A DNA stretch of 64,000 nt from Acanthornis magna (Eukaryota; Chordata; Aves; Passeriformes; Acanthizidae), in contig JAWUZG010000138.1 in assembly GCA_036785705.1 (NCBI GenBank), positions 248,001 to 312,000 of the forward strand, written 5' to 3'. The notes beneath the pieces are model-generated. The model was given only the letters and a program-made list of their open reading frames with translations. It made no database searches and had not been told where the DNA came from. Made by a program: the position numbers and the translations under genes. The stretch's first letter is position 1. Each line of letters begins with the position of its first letter. Shown here piece by piece: positions 13,801-25,800 of this stretch.

Positions 13801-16800
13801 ACCATAAAACTGTCCTGACGTGGCTGATGCAGCTGATGTTGTTCATCAGTCACCAAAAGGTCCTTTAACTTCCCCTCAAGTCATCTTAGTTCTCAGAGAT
13901 TATTATTTTGAGCTGCAAAATCCAGTGTATGAATGCAAAGGGCAATCCCCTCCCAACCTGCACTCTACAAAAAACTCAGAAACATAAAAGTTTTGGTTTG
14001 TGGTTCATTCAGCAATAATTGAAAATCTTTACCGGTATAATGCAAAATCCTCTTCTGTGAAGATGTCTTGAATTTTGTCCCCAAAGTACCTGAAAAATCA
14101 AACAACAGTCTAAAAGAGGAATTGCTGAATGAGACTAAGCCACAAGAAGATCCCTTCTCACCCCCACCTGTGGTTTACCCACAAAAAAAACAGTGAGGCC
14201 ACAACACAAAAAAAATCTTACAAATGCTTTTGAGCATGATCTCCAAAAGCAATGCTAAAAGATCAAATGTTAAAAGATTAAAGGATTGAAATGCTGCAAG
14301 TGGTAATGGAATTCCTCAGGCATTTAAAATTTCCCTCCCACATCATGAAATAAGCACACGGATTCAAGTTTTTAAGGGCTCCGGCTATTTGATTTCTTCC
14401 ACTGCTGACAAACTAGACTGTAACTGTGAAAAAATACTATGATTAACTGGTGCAAGAGCACAAAAATAAAGATAATGGCAGCTTTCAAAGAGCCCAGGTC
14501 AACAAAATATCCGTTTTTATGCCAGGAGAGCTCTTTAAATGGTCATGGAAACTGGTGAATGCAACCAACTTCCACAGTCTCTCCCCACTAATCCCAGCCC
14601 AGGGGCTCAGACACGGGAAGAGGCAGAGTGGGGAAGGTGTGGGATGACACAAGGCAGAAGCCACAGCCCCGTTTTACCTGTACAGATTAACAAAATGCTT
14701 CCCCAGGGAAAGAGCTCCAGAGTGCAAGTCCAAAATTGAAGCCTGGAAAAGGAAACAAAAGAAGGGAAAATGAGCATGAAAAGGTTTTATCATTATTTAA
14801 CTATGACCTTTAATAACTGTCCCAGGTTGGCTCTCACTTTCCACAGCCTCCCAAGTAAAAACAGTAGTTTGCAGTCCTTGAGTTCACAACATAACATTTA
14901 TTTTACAACTAAAACCTCCCCCACATCCCTGTAGAGATGCAGAGAATATTAAGGTACAATGAAAAAAGCACAAGACTGCTATTGCTGAGATTCAAAGCTG
15001 ACAGGGAATTGTCATCTCCCACCATGGGCTCCAGGGTCCCTTCTTGAAGACATTTCCCTTGCACACAAAGATGACTCATTTTCCAATATTTGTGAAGTGC
15101 TCAAGTAGCAGCACTAATATTTATCTTGCCCAGCATTTGTTATTAAAACTCCTCTTTCACCATGAGTTCCTGTATACTTCTCATATTTAATACAGACATA
15201 AAAAAAGTCTGTTTAATAGAACAATTAGAATTCTAAGGCGTGCTAGAGCCAAATTTTCTTTTCCTCAATTTCTAAGGTGCTGTAAAAGAAAACCACATAG
15301 TGAGAAGTTTTTCACATATGAAAATTCACTCAACTTCTTCATCCAGCTCAAGCCAAACTCTTCTGCTGAGCTCCTAACAAGCTGAAAAGATTAGTATTCA
15401 GATTTGCCACGATAGAGAGATACCTCTCAGGACTCTAAAATGTTTCTATAAATTGAAAAAAGTACACTTTTGTACATCCCTTGCTGTCCACAAAACATGT
15501 TTGTTTTGCATCAGTTAAAAAATATTTTAAAATATGACTGTCTAAGAGAAGTCTGTTTTTCTTTTACACTGGAAATATCAAATAGCAACAGTTCCAACCT
15601 GACTGGCACCGAAGTATTGACATCTCTGATGTACAATATCCGGGCACTCATCTTGGAATTTGGCATTGTTTTTATGCACCACAGACTATTCACACTATTC
15701 CAACAAAATCTTAGCAGTAATAACACTCGTCACAGAGGAAGACACTCGTAACAGTCCCTTAGAAAATCTCTGTAGCCTCAATTGCCCTGAGCTCCATAGC
15801 TCAGTCAGGGGAACCCCACCAACATCTTTTATTACAAGAGATAATAACAACTTTTTTTAAATAAACCTACTCAAATAATCTTATTTATTCCTTGAAAAAT
15901 AAAGTAACAAGTTATTCAAGTGGACACAGCATGAGCTTTTCAGATCTCCCCTTCCCACAGTTCTCCAAAAGCTTAGAGGATTGCTACAAAAACAAGCAGT
16001 CTCACACTCATGCAAGAACAGCTCTTGTAATAAGCTTTACTCAAGCTTCAGAAGCAAAATACTTTTTTTTATTCATTTCTGGTTCTGTACAAAAATCTAA
16101 GCTACAGCTAGAAGAAGTAAAACTGCTCCTGGGTAGCTTCAAAAATATGTTTGTGACCATATTAGATTATAAGAAGCAGCAAAACACAGCTGAGAAGATT
16201 AATTTAATTTAAAAACAAATTGCCTTTCTAACTGCTTCCACACGCTTTTCAAACTTACACATTTCTTCTCACTCCCCAAGCTCCAGATAGTTAGCAAGAG
16301 CCAAAATAATGAATCAATAAAAGACAACCCCAAGAATTGTAGTTATTCATAGCTCAGAAGGCAATAGCTACAATATAAACCCTAAAACAGCCAGATAAAA
16401 GCTGAAAAGGGAATTTGAAAAAGAAAGAATATTCTTCAGGGTTGTTTCAGCCAGGGGGAAACAACTGAATGCCAAGACAGGGACTTGTTCACACATGAGC
16501 ACAGAGCTCTTTGTATAACGCCTACCTGAGAAAGAAACCGAAACACATTTAGTTTGGCCTTTGTCATTTCTGAATATTAAATATTTTCAGCATGACTTCT
16601 GACACTGAGAATAAAACCCTGGTTCCTTCAAGTTCCCTCTCTGATCAAGGGCCAGCCTGCAGTTCAGAACAGAGTTCCCAGGCTGAAAGCTCTACAAAGT
16701 TTGTCTAAAGATGGCAAACGCATACCTACACCCCTATTTCTGAGAGACTGTTTGACAGAACTACCCCCATATCTTGATTTACAGAACTTTCTATAGAAGT

Positions 16801-19800
16801 GAAATAGAACTTCCTCAAAAAATAAGAAGCACAAATATATGTTCTTTTGGACCTTCAGTACTGTTAGTTCCATATTCTCCACCTTCTTACTACTAAAAGA
16901 ATTCAAGAAGAATATGCAAGTAGCCAGCACTTCTCAGCATATGGCAAAAAGGATCAATTTTCCCATCTGGGAAAGCCTGACAGGCCCTGCCTTTGCTCCT
17001 CACTAAAAGGGATTGCCAAACATTAAATACCTGCTCACATCTACACCAGTTCCTCCAGCCTGTAAACAGTTTTACGTGATAGTTTTAAAGAAAGCAGCAA
17101 GCACACCACCCAAAGGAGAAAAATGAAAAAACCTTACTTGTCCTTGTCTAGAGAGGAGCTGGTAGCTCCCAAACCCTCCCCCAGTGCTCCTGTGGGAATG
17201 CTCACACACTCCAGCTGAGAAGAGGGAAGAGAATGAAGGTTCCACATGGCCACCAAGTCCTGGGGACACCAACCATGGTGTCACTGCAGGCAGCCTTGTG
17301 CACACTCTTCAGAACAATCCCCCCCTCAAACACACTTCCCTGCTTGAATCACGAGCAGACACAAGGGTTCTGATCTCAGGGAAATGCCTTTTCCAATTAC
17401 ACTGATTAATGAGGAGACACAAGTGCACGCTCTGAGTTACACATCAGCCAGCCTGGAGGAGGCTCAGGTTACTGCTGGGGAAGGTAAATGCAGTGTTTGG
17501 CTGCAGAGCCCAGCACAAATTCACACCAGCACAGACTGGGCACAACCGGTTCCTCTCCAGCTCCTGGAGCTCAACCAAATAATCACACCAACACAGAGCT
17601 GCAAGGAAGGTGAAAGATGCTGACAAGAAAGATGCTTTCACCCCCAAGTGCGTTTCCTATACACTATCAGGAGGCTAATTAGGAAGGAAGAAAACGATGC
17701 AGCCTGCAGTAGAAGTATGAGACAGGACAAGTATTCTGCACAGGCTTTATGTCCTCCATGGCAAAGCAGAGCTGGCAGCATTTTGAGGACTTCAGATCTT
17801 GGTTGGGAGCACTGAAAGCAGATCAAGGGATAAAGTCTGCAGAACCACTGGGTTGGAGGGCCCACACCAGAACCCCTTGTTTGGCATCATACTGTTTGCA
17901 TCTCCCAGTGACTAAACAATTTAATTTTCCCCTGCAAAGGGAGGCCTGGGTGCCTACTCCTGCCAGTTCTGCTGGAAGGCAGGACACAGACTGCAGCTGC
18001 CTGGCTCACCAAGGGATTTCTTTTCTGGGGCTTTGAAATAAATGCCAATTGGTCTGATAGTAAATGAGTTGTCTCATTTACACCAGAGGGTTGCTGTGAC
18101 GGCAGCACCTACAAGTGAGTGAATGAGTCAGGACTGAAGAGGTCACACAAACAGGGGTGACGTGCAGGAAAATATTAGGGAGGGAAGAATTATAACATCG
18201 TAGGAAGTTGGAAAGGGAAATTTATTTATTATAAATTATAATTATATTATATATTACATATAATTATATATAAAATTATAACATATAATGATATATAGTT
18301 ATATTACAATCATAAATTATAATTTTATACTATCTATATGAAGAAGAAAAAACCTAAGATGAGGCAAACATCAAGACCACCAATGCAATTCCCATTCTGT
18401 GAATAAGGAACGGAGTATAAAATGACTTTAGAATCACAGATGTACAAGGGAAAGCAGCTTTCTGGTGGAGAAGATATTCCTGTTTGGATCCTGCTGAAAG
18501 TTAGACCAGAAGATGACCATGGCCCCTCTAGCCTCACTCCACGTGTGTCTGCATAAATAAATATAAACCCAAGAAAAGTTACAAAGGAAGATAAGAAAGC
18601 TCAGCATGACAACTGGGGCATGACTCCTGGGAAGCCTCAATAATTTAGATGTTTGTCAAGACTTTCTCAACATAAAAGGATAGAATGGGAAACAAGTTTT
18701 GGTGCTGTACTCCAGCACTCCGGGGAAGGGCAGCAAACAAAGGGAGGAGTAAAGTGACAAAGTCACAAGCTGCAAGTTTAGATCTTTAAATTAATAAATT
18801 ATATCTAGACACGTAGACACAAATCCACTTCTGAGAATTCAAAATATGACAAGTATGACAGGCCAAAAACAAAAAACCAAACCAAAAAAAACAAAACAAA
18901 AAAACCAAAAAACCCCCCAAAAAAACAAACAAACAAACAAACAAACAAACAAAAAAAACAGCCAAGGAAAAAACCCAGACATGTTGCTTACAAAGCGGTT
19001 AAGAGGAAACCCCAGGCAATGAAAATGCAGTCTGCACCCCAGTAGAAACCCGTACAAGTTTTATTTGGAACACTGAACAAAACAGCTAAAAAAAGAACTA
19101 AAAATAATTAAACAGCAACAGTGAGTTTGCAGTATTTTAAAGGAAAAATTAGTCTTCCAGCAGACATAATTGGACAGAATTAACCAAACACTCTAAAGCC
19201 AAAGAAATTACAAGCAACAAGCCAGACCAACTCCAAGTGGCTTGAAGCTTGAGAGCATACAGACATGCTGGATGAAGTAAGGCTTGAAACATTCTGTATG
19301 CTCATGGGTAAGAGACAGGAAAAGATGAAAGACTCAAATGAAGACAGACAGTTTCATCTAAAGCCCATCAGCACACATCCAGTGGGATCTAATGGTATCT
19401 GAGAGCCAGGATAGCACCACTGGGCAAAGACTCACACTGGGAATACAGGCTGGCACATGGGCAACAAAAGATGAAAATGGCACCACAGCTGGAAGAGGTA
19501 TAGAAGAAACTACAGAAGGAGAGTGTATTTAAAGGCTTCTCCTGAACATGATTCTTCGCTCTGAGGGTGGGGAGGACACAGGGTGCCCAGAGAAGCTGCA
19601 GCTGCCCCATCCCTGGAAGTGTCCAAGGCCAGGTTGGATGGGCTTTGGAGCAACCTGGGACAGTGGAAGGTGTCCCCGCCCATGGCAGGGGGTGGGACTG
19701 GATGATCTTCAAGGTCCCTTCCCACCCAAACCATTCTATGATCCATTCTATGACTCTACAGTTTCCTACAAACGCTGGTCAGCTCTTGTTTCTGACATTT

Positions 19801-22800
19801 TTCAGTTTTTATCCATTGTTTTGGGTAAAGCCTCCACACAACATTACACTTTCTTCTTGAACCTTTCCCTAAGGATTAACAGCACACAAGAACTTCCTCA
19901 CATTTACAGATGATGAGACATGTGAGAAGGCCTGGCTCAGAGCCCAGACCTCTCCATGGACATTGGATTTTTAACAGATTATTTTTACTGCAGTGAGAGA
20001 ATCATCTTCCCTTCTCCCACATTTCCCTCCCCTTGGAAAAAAAAGACAAAATGAAGCTTCTAAAATAACATTTATATTTCTCTGTCACGATGGCTTGTTG
20101 TCCAACTAAGCCAGCTCAGCCCCCGTGCCCAGCTCTGGGCTTTGGGCAATAAGTTTACATCCCCCTCTCATCTCTTCCAAGCCTTCTCTGCCTTGGTTTC
20201 CCCAGTTCCTTGATCCCCAGCTGGACAAAATTTTTCCGTGCTCCAGATCCAAGCCCTGGGTGTTAACCTTTGCCATTCTAATCCCTCTTTGTGGGAGTGC
20301 AATGAAAAATCCCATGCAGGTCCCAAAAGCAAAGGAGAGGAAACCCATGTAACAGCCCCAGTGCTGGGACCCCCAGCCAAACTGGGGTCCCAACTGGCAG
20401 AGCAATCCATGGAAAGTGGCAAATTATGCAACGACAGAACTGAAAAAAAAATCCAAGGGTTCCCAACAGAACTGAACAAAGAATGTTAAATCTTTTAAAC
20501 ATATTGTTTGAGATGGGCAGCACTGCTTAAATTTCTCAGTTTATGTTTTTTGCAGATTTTTCTCAGCAGTCACAAGGACAATAAAGTCTTATTTTTTCCA
20601 ACTGAAACCCTTCTCCTTTTTTTGCTAATATATGCCCTAATTCAGCAGACGCCTACAGAATTGGCTGTTTACAAATACTCAAGAAACAGTTCCTGTTCTT
20701 AAACAAAAACATTCTGAGAACAAAGATGAAGGAAATAAATTAAAATAAATGTGTTTGTTAAAGAGAAGTGGAATTGCTTTCACTTTAAAGAATATTATTC
20801 CAAGGTCTATTTAAGACATTACGTGGCTTTTTTGTCACTACACAAGACCAATCTTTACATGATGCTGTGAACCACTGAAATTTACTTTCAGAAGTCAAAC
20901 TTTTGCAGTTCTGCTATAGCAACTGTTTCCAGATGAAGACAAATTCAGTTCAAGAGAGGTGCTAGAAATAACTAAATTGAGTACAAGGAAATGGCACGAA
21001 TACAAGGAAATAACTCCTGTATTGAAGAAGTCAGGAGTTACATTGCTAGCAAAAGTATTAATGGGAAATAACTTTCCAAATCAATCTTATTCCAAGTCTG
21101 AATGGAAGGAAAAAAATCTCCATCTCCTCACCTCAGCCCCAAATAATGCATTTATAATCTTGCCTTGGCAGTAAAAGAATGTAGAAAGTAACAGGACACT
21201 GCTCACCCCTCCATCAGATCCTCCCAACGACAGTCCCCTCTCTGCTATTCTGCAGGCAAAACAATAATCTCAGATGAGAACTGAAGTCTGATTACTTTGT
21301 CCTTTAATGTCCTTATTTACAACTCATAACTCCTCACTAAGTGGCATTTGATGCATCAGATACAACTCAACTGAGTTAATAGAAGCTCCCATTTATTTGA
21401 AACTGAACCTTACAGCCTGTCATGAAAATAAAGTATTTGTATTGCAGAACAATTCTGAGCTTGCAATTCCTGTCCATAAATCCCAAAAATACCCTAAAAA
21501 CCTTGCCTTTCAAATACATTCTGGCCAAGTAAGATTAAACATAAAACCCCCCAGATCTTTATTCTTGGGAGCAGTACAGATAAATGTGTAAAATGCAGAG
21601 AAGCTGTGCCACAATCAGAAGCCCAAGTGAATCTGAATCACAGAGTGAACAATGAGCTCATGAGCTGCACAGCACTTCCAGCATTACTGACACCCCAAAT
21701 CCACAATCAGCAAGGGCAAATCACACTCAGAGGCTGATAGCTTTTCTAACTGCACAATCTGACAGTTCCTCTGCTCTTTGATTAGAACTCCCCATTTAGT
21801 GTTCCTAGAGGACTACAGGGTTAGCACCAGCTGGTGATTACCCAGACAGAGACACAGCTGCAATAAGGCTTACGTTGTTTTGTTCTGCTTTTAAAGGCCA
21901 AACGGAGGCCAAGTAAAAATACCTTAAAACTTATTTAATTCATTTTCCTTTCTTTCTGTGAAGTGCTCATGCCCCTCAGAGCCAGGCAGATTCTGTGTGA
22001 AAGAACTGCCCCCACTACAGCAAAAATGGAAAATGGCTTTAATAACAAAACTTCTGTGTTGTAACCAGTCTAACCCATCCTGCTCACCCACCCTGGCTTT
22101 GTGCTACACCTCAGACTGGCACAATGTCATTAAAGTCAGTGCTTTTAAAAGTTAGAGCTAAAAGAAAAATTACCTACGAATTCTTTCAGCTTCTTCCCTT
22201 GTGATTACGGCATCAGTCACACCTCTTCCACACTTCCTAGGAGTGCACCCTGCAACACAAAGAGGAAAAACCCATTCAAACCACTTCAACCACCTGAAGG
22301 GCAGGTTTTCAAATGATACTTTGCACAATATCTCTCTTTAAGTCATTCTTGAAGCACACAGCTTGGACATAAAAGATTAAAAAAGTCTCCTAAAATTCAC
22401 AGCTAAGAAATCTAACATTAAATTTTAAAAGCTCCTGGGATTAACAAGTCAGCAGCAAGAGTTCCAGGTGAAGAATATATGAAAGTTCTTGTAAGTCTGG
22501 TTGACAACAATCTTCAGGCAAGAAGAAGAAATAAGATCAGTTCTGAGCCACCAGAGACCCTGGGATGTTACATGTGGCAGTTTTCTGAGGAAGATCCATG
22601 TACAGATGTAAAGCCCCAGGAGAGATGGGCTGTGTATGTTTTCTGACACCTGCCAGTACACTCAGTGCTGCTGAACTGAGTATCACTTCAAGGATTATTT
22701 ATGCATCAGAACACAAAATTCCTGGAAAGAAATCAATCAATTCACCCATGGAGAATAAAAGCATCAGTCTGCTCTGATCAAAAGCAACTGATAACAATGA

Positions 22801-25800
22801 CCAGACCAACAGGAGAAGCTTTGCCAGGAATTTTGAAAGCATTTCATTTTACTGAATATACCCCATCCACGTCTCAGGTGGGCTGCAGGAGAAAGCTGGA
22901 AGTAGAGAAGAGCTAGGAAGGAGTAAACTCAAAGGAGAAATTCAATACTCCAGGACAAACCTGGCTACTGAGAGCTTCCTTCCTACAACATTCTGCAAAT
23001 ATTTCTGATTTCAGAAGAGATTTGTTCCTTTTCCAGCTGCAAACATCAGCACAGCTCTTACCCTTTTGGAAAGGCTGGTTCTGGAGAGTCCAGACTTGGC
23101 AAAACTACAGGGTTACCTCAGACAATTGTTATATGTCTGAGCAAAGACAGTACTGGAAGCAGGAGGTGTTCGAAAGGCAATAGCATAAGCTTTCCCAAAG
23201 GGAGAAAAACCCCCACAAACAGAAAAATGTAGTCCAGCATAAAGTTTGTCAGGTACCAACAGTACACCACTAACAGTGGGTGAATGCTAAGGAAAAATCA
23301 GAACAGTCTGTTTGAAAACAGTTTCAACAGAAAGAAATGTGTCCTCTTTATCTCAGAGACCATGGCAGCAATGAAGCACTAAAAATGTACCTGGAGAACC
23401 TCAGGAGAAATTCAGATTAGTATTACAAGTACCCAGTAGCTTCCAGAAATTTGTGCTCAATAAACACAAAACCATCCCTTTATCTAATAAGGCACCACCA
23501 GCTTTGGATATCAGGTAAATCAAGGTAAAGGAGAAACACACCAAAACATGTAGAAACACAAATATTGCCTCTGGCCCGCACTCCTGCTCAGCACAGAAAC
23601 CAGAATGTAAGACAAAGGACCAAGGGCCCAAACTGCAGCTGTGTCTCCTACTCAGTGGTATTTAGTGAAGAACCACACACTGCTGAGACAGAGACAATTC
23701 ACAGGAGAAAAAAGCCCCATCAAGATGTTCCCCTCATGAACAGAATCATAGAATGGTTTGGTTGGAAGGGACTTTGAAGATCATCTCATTCCACCCCCTG
23801 CCCTGGGCAGGGCACAATCCATCTCAAAGCTGGACAAGAGCAGGGAAAGATTTACAGCTGCCATCCCTACGCTAGTCTGTGTTGGACCTTTCCAGTCACT
23901 TTCCTCACAGGCATCTCTGCTTTCCACATCCCCTGATCCTGTCTGGAAAAGCAACTTAACTCTGTCTCCTGGGCAGTGACCATGGGTGCTTTGTGTACTG
24001 ACACAATACACCAACACACATGAGAAACTACACAGGAGCAGTAAGATTTCATCACACACAGTAGCTACAGTAGATTTAAGCAGTTAACCACATCTCAGGA
24101 CAGCAGAAATGGCCAAAATCTGGCCACAGAGTTTAGAATGCAGGTGAGACTGTACTCACATAACAGCCTACCTTCTGCAAATATAATAAGTTAAGTGCTT
24201 GGCCTCTGGAGAATATGGAATTTTATTTTGTATGAAGCATGTTTACAATCAGGCAGTGCTATGGAAATAAATCCTGCTCTGACACCAGCTACCAAATCAC
24301 TTGAAGCAAACTGGAAGCTCAGTTGCACCAAGTTCAGCTGGAAGCAGGGACAGGTGCATAAATAAAAAGCTCATTTTAGCTGTGGAAATTTCACAGCTGA
24401 GCATCTAACACTGAGCGGTGACAGGAATGTGCCTCCTCCTGACACAGAGCCCTGAGCTGCGGGTGCCAAGCCAGAGTAAAGACTGAGAATGAAAAGCTAT
24501 TGAGTGACAGAAACCTATTTCCCAAGTGACTAGAGCTCCCGAGCTGATCCAGCTGGGCAATGACCATAATCCACATTTTCTGCCTCGCTCTGCTGTCAGA
24601 ACTGGACACAAAAGCTCCTCCGCAGCTCAGTACCACCCTCGCGTGGGGAAAAGCCCAGCAGAGCTCCTTATGGCAGCTCGGCTTCAATTAACCAATTAAC
24701 AGCTGCTCACGGTCTAACAGCACCCATGCTCAGAAAGCATAGTCACAACATCTGCTAAAAACCCAATTCAACCACGGAGCTCAAGCAGCAGCACAAAGCA
24801 AACATCTAATTAGAAAGGCAAGTGAATCGCCCTCATACAAAGCCAAGAGGTGACACCTCACCCTGCAGTCAGCACTTGTTGCTGCTCCCTGTGACACCCC
24901 CAAAAATAAAGAACACTTTCATTCCTCTTCCTGGAGAGATGTCCTTGAAGCTCCTGCCTTCCTCGCAGTTCCTGCCTTCCTTACAATGAAAAGAATAACT
25001 GAGGGAGTGGCCAACACCCCAAGTCCACAGCTCAAAAAACTGTTCTTGCGAACCAGGGAAGGGAAAAATAAGGTTTTGTTGGTTTTGGAGGTTTCTCTTG
25101 ATAAGCAAAAGCCCCAATAGCAGAATCCAGAGACTTTTAGCCCCAGTTCAACCATAACCAAATCACCAGCTGCAGTTTTCTCTGGCCTCACATTATGCAA
25201 ATGCAGCCAGCAACAGTTTCCCCTTATAGTAATTATGAAAAGTTAACATAGAACATGTGTTTTCATATGCTCTGTAAAATAAAATTACCTTACCAAGACA
25301 CTTTTCTGGTTGGTAGCTTCCTGACAATGGTTTTCTTGGCCTAAACAACATTTGGGATGAATCCTCCAAAAGAAGATGCCGCAGTAGCAACACTAAGGAA
25401 AAATTATCTGACTCCAGACTACACATACATTTTTACTTTATGTTACAAGTCTTTTTGAACAACAGCACCAGGCCCAGCCACCCTGAAGAGCACACGGGGC
25501 TGCAATTTGTCAAACGCATTCTATCAGAACTAGCACTGAAAGAAAGCTAAAAACTGTAGAATCACAGAACAGCCCATGTGGAAAAGGACCTCAAAAGATC
25601 ATCTGGTTCAGCTTTTTGCGGTCAAGAGATCCTGGATAAGATTATCCAGCATAGTGCTCAGTCCCATCGTGAAAAACCCCAGTCACATGGACTCCACTGC
25701 AACTCTGGGGAGGTTGTTCCAGTGATTGACTGCTCCCTCTGCAAAAATTTATTTTTTATATCAAGACAAAACCTTGCCCAATGCAACCTGTACCCACTGT

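Larger units (their letters stand above)
14743..21206. other. OGFOD3 intron 4
   Basis: 6.5 kb with no coding exon on either strand that I can support; contains two low-complexity tracts and one CR1 fragment listed separately. Confidence 0.5.
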
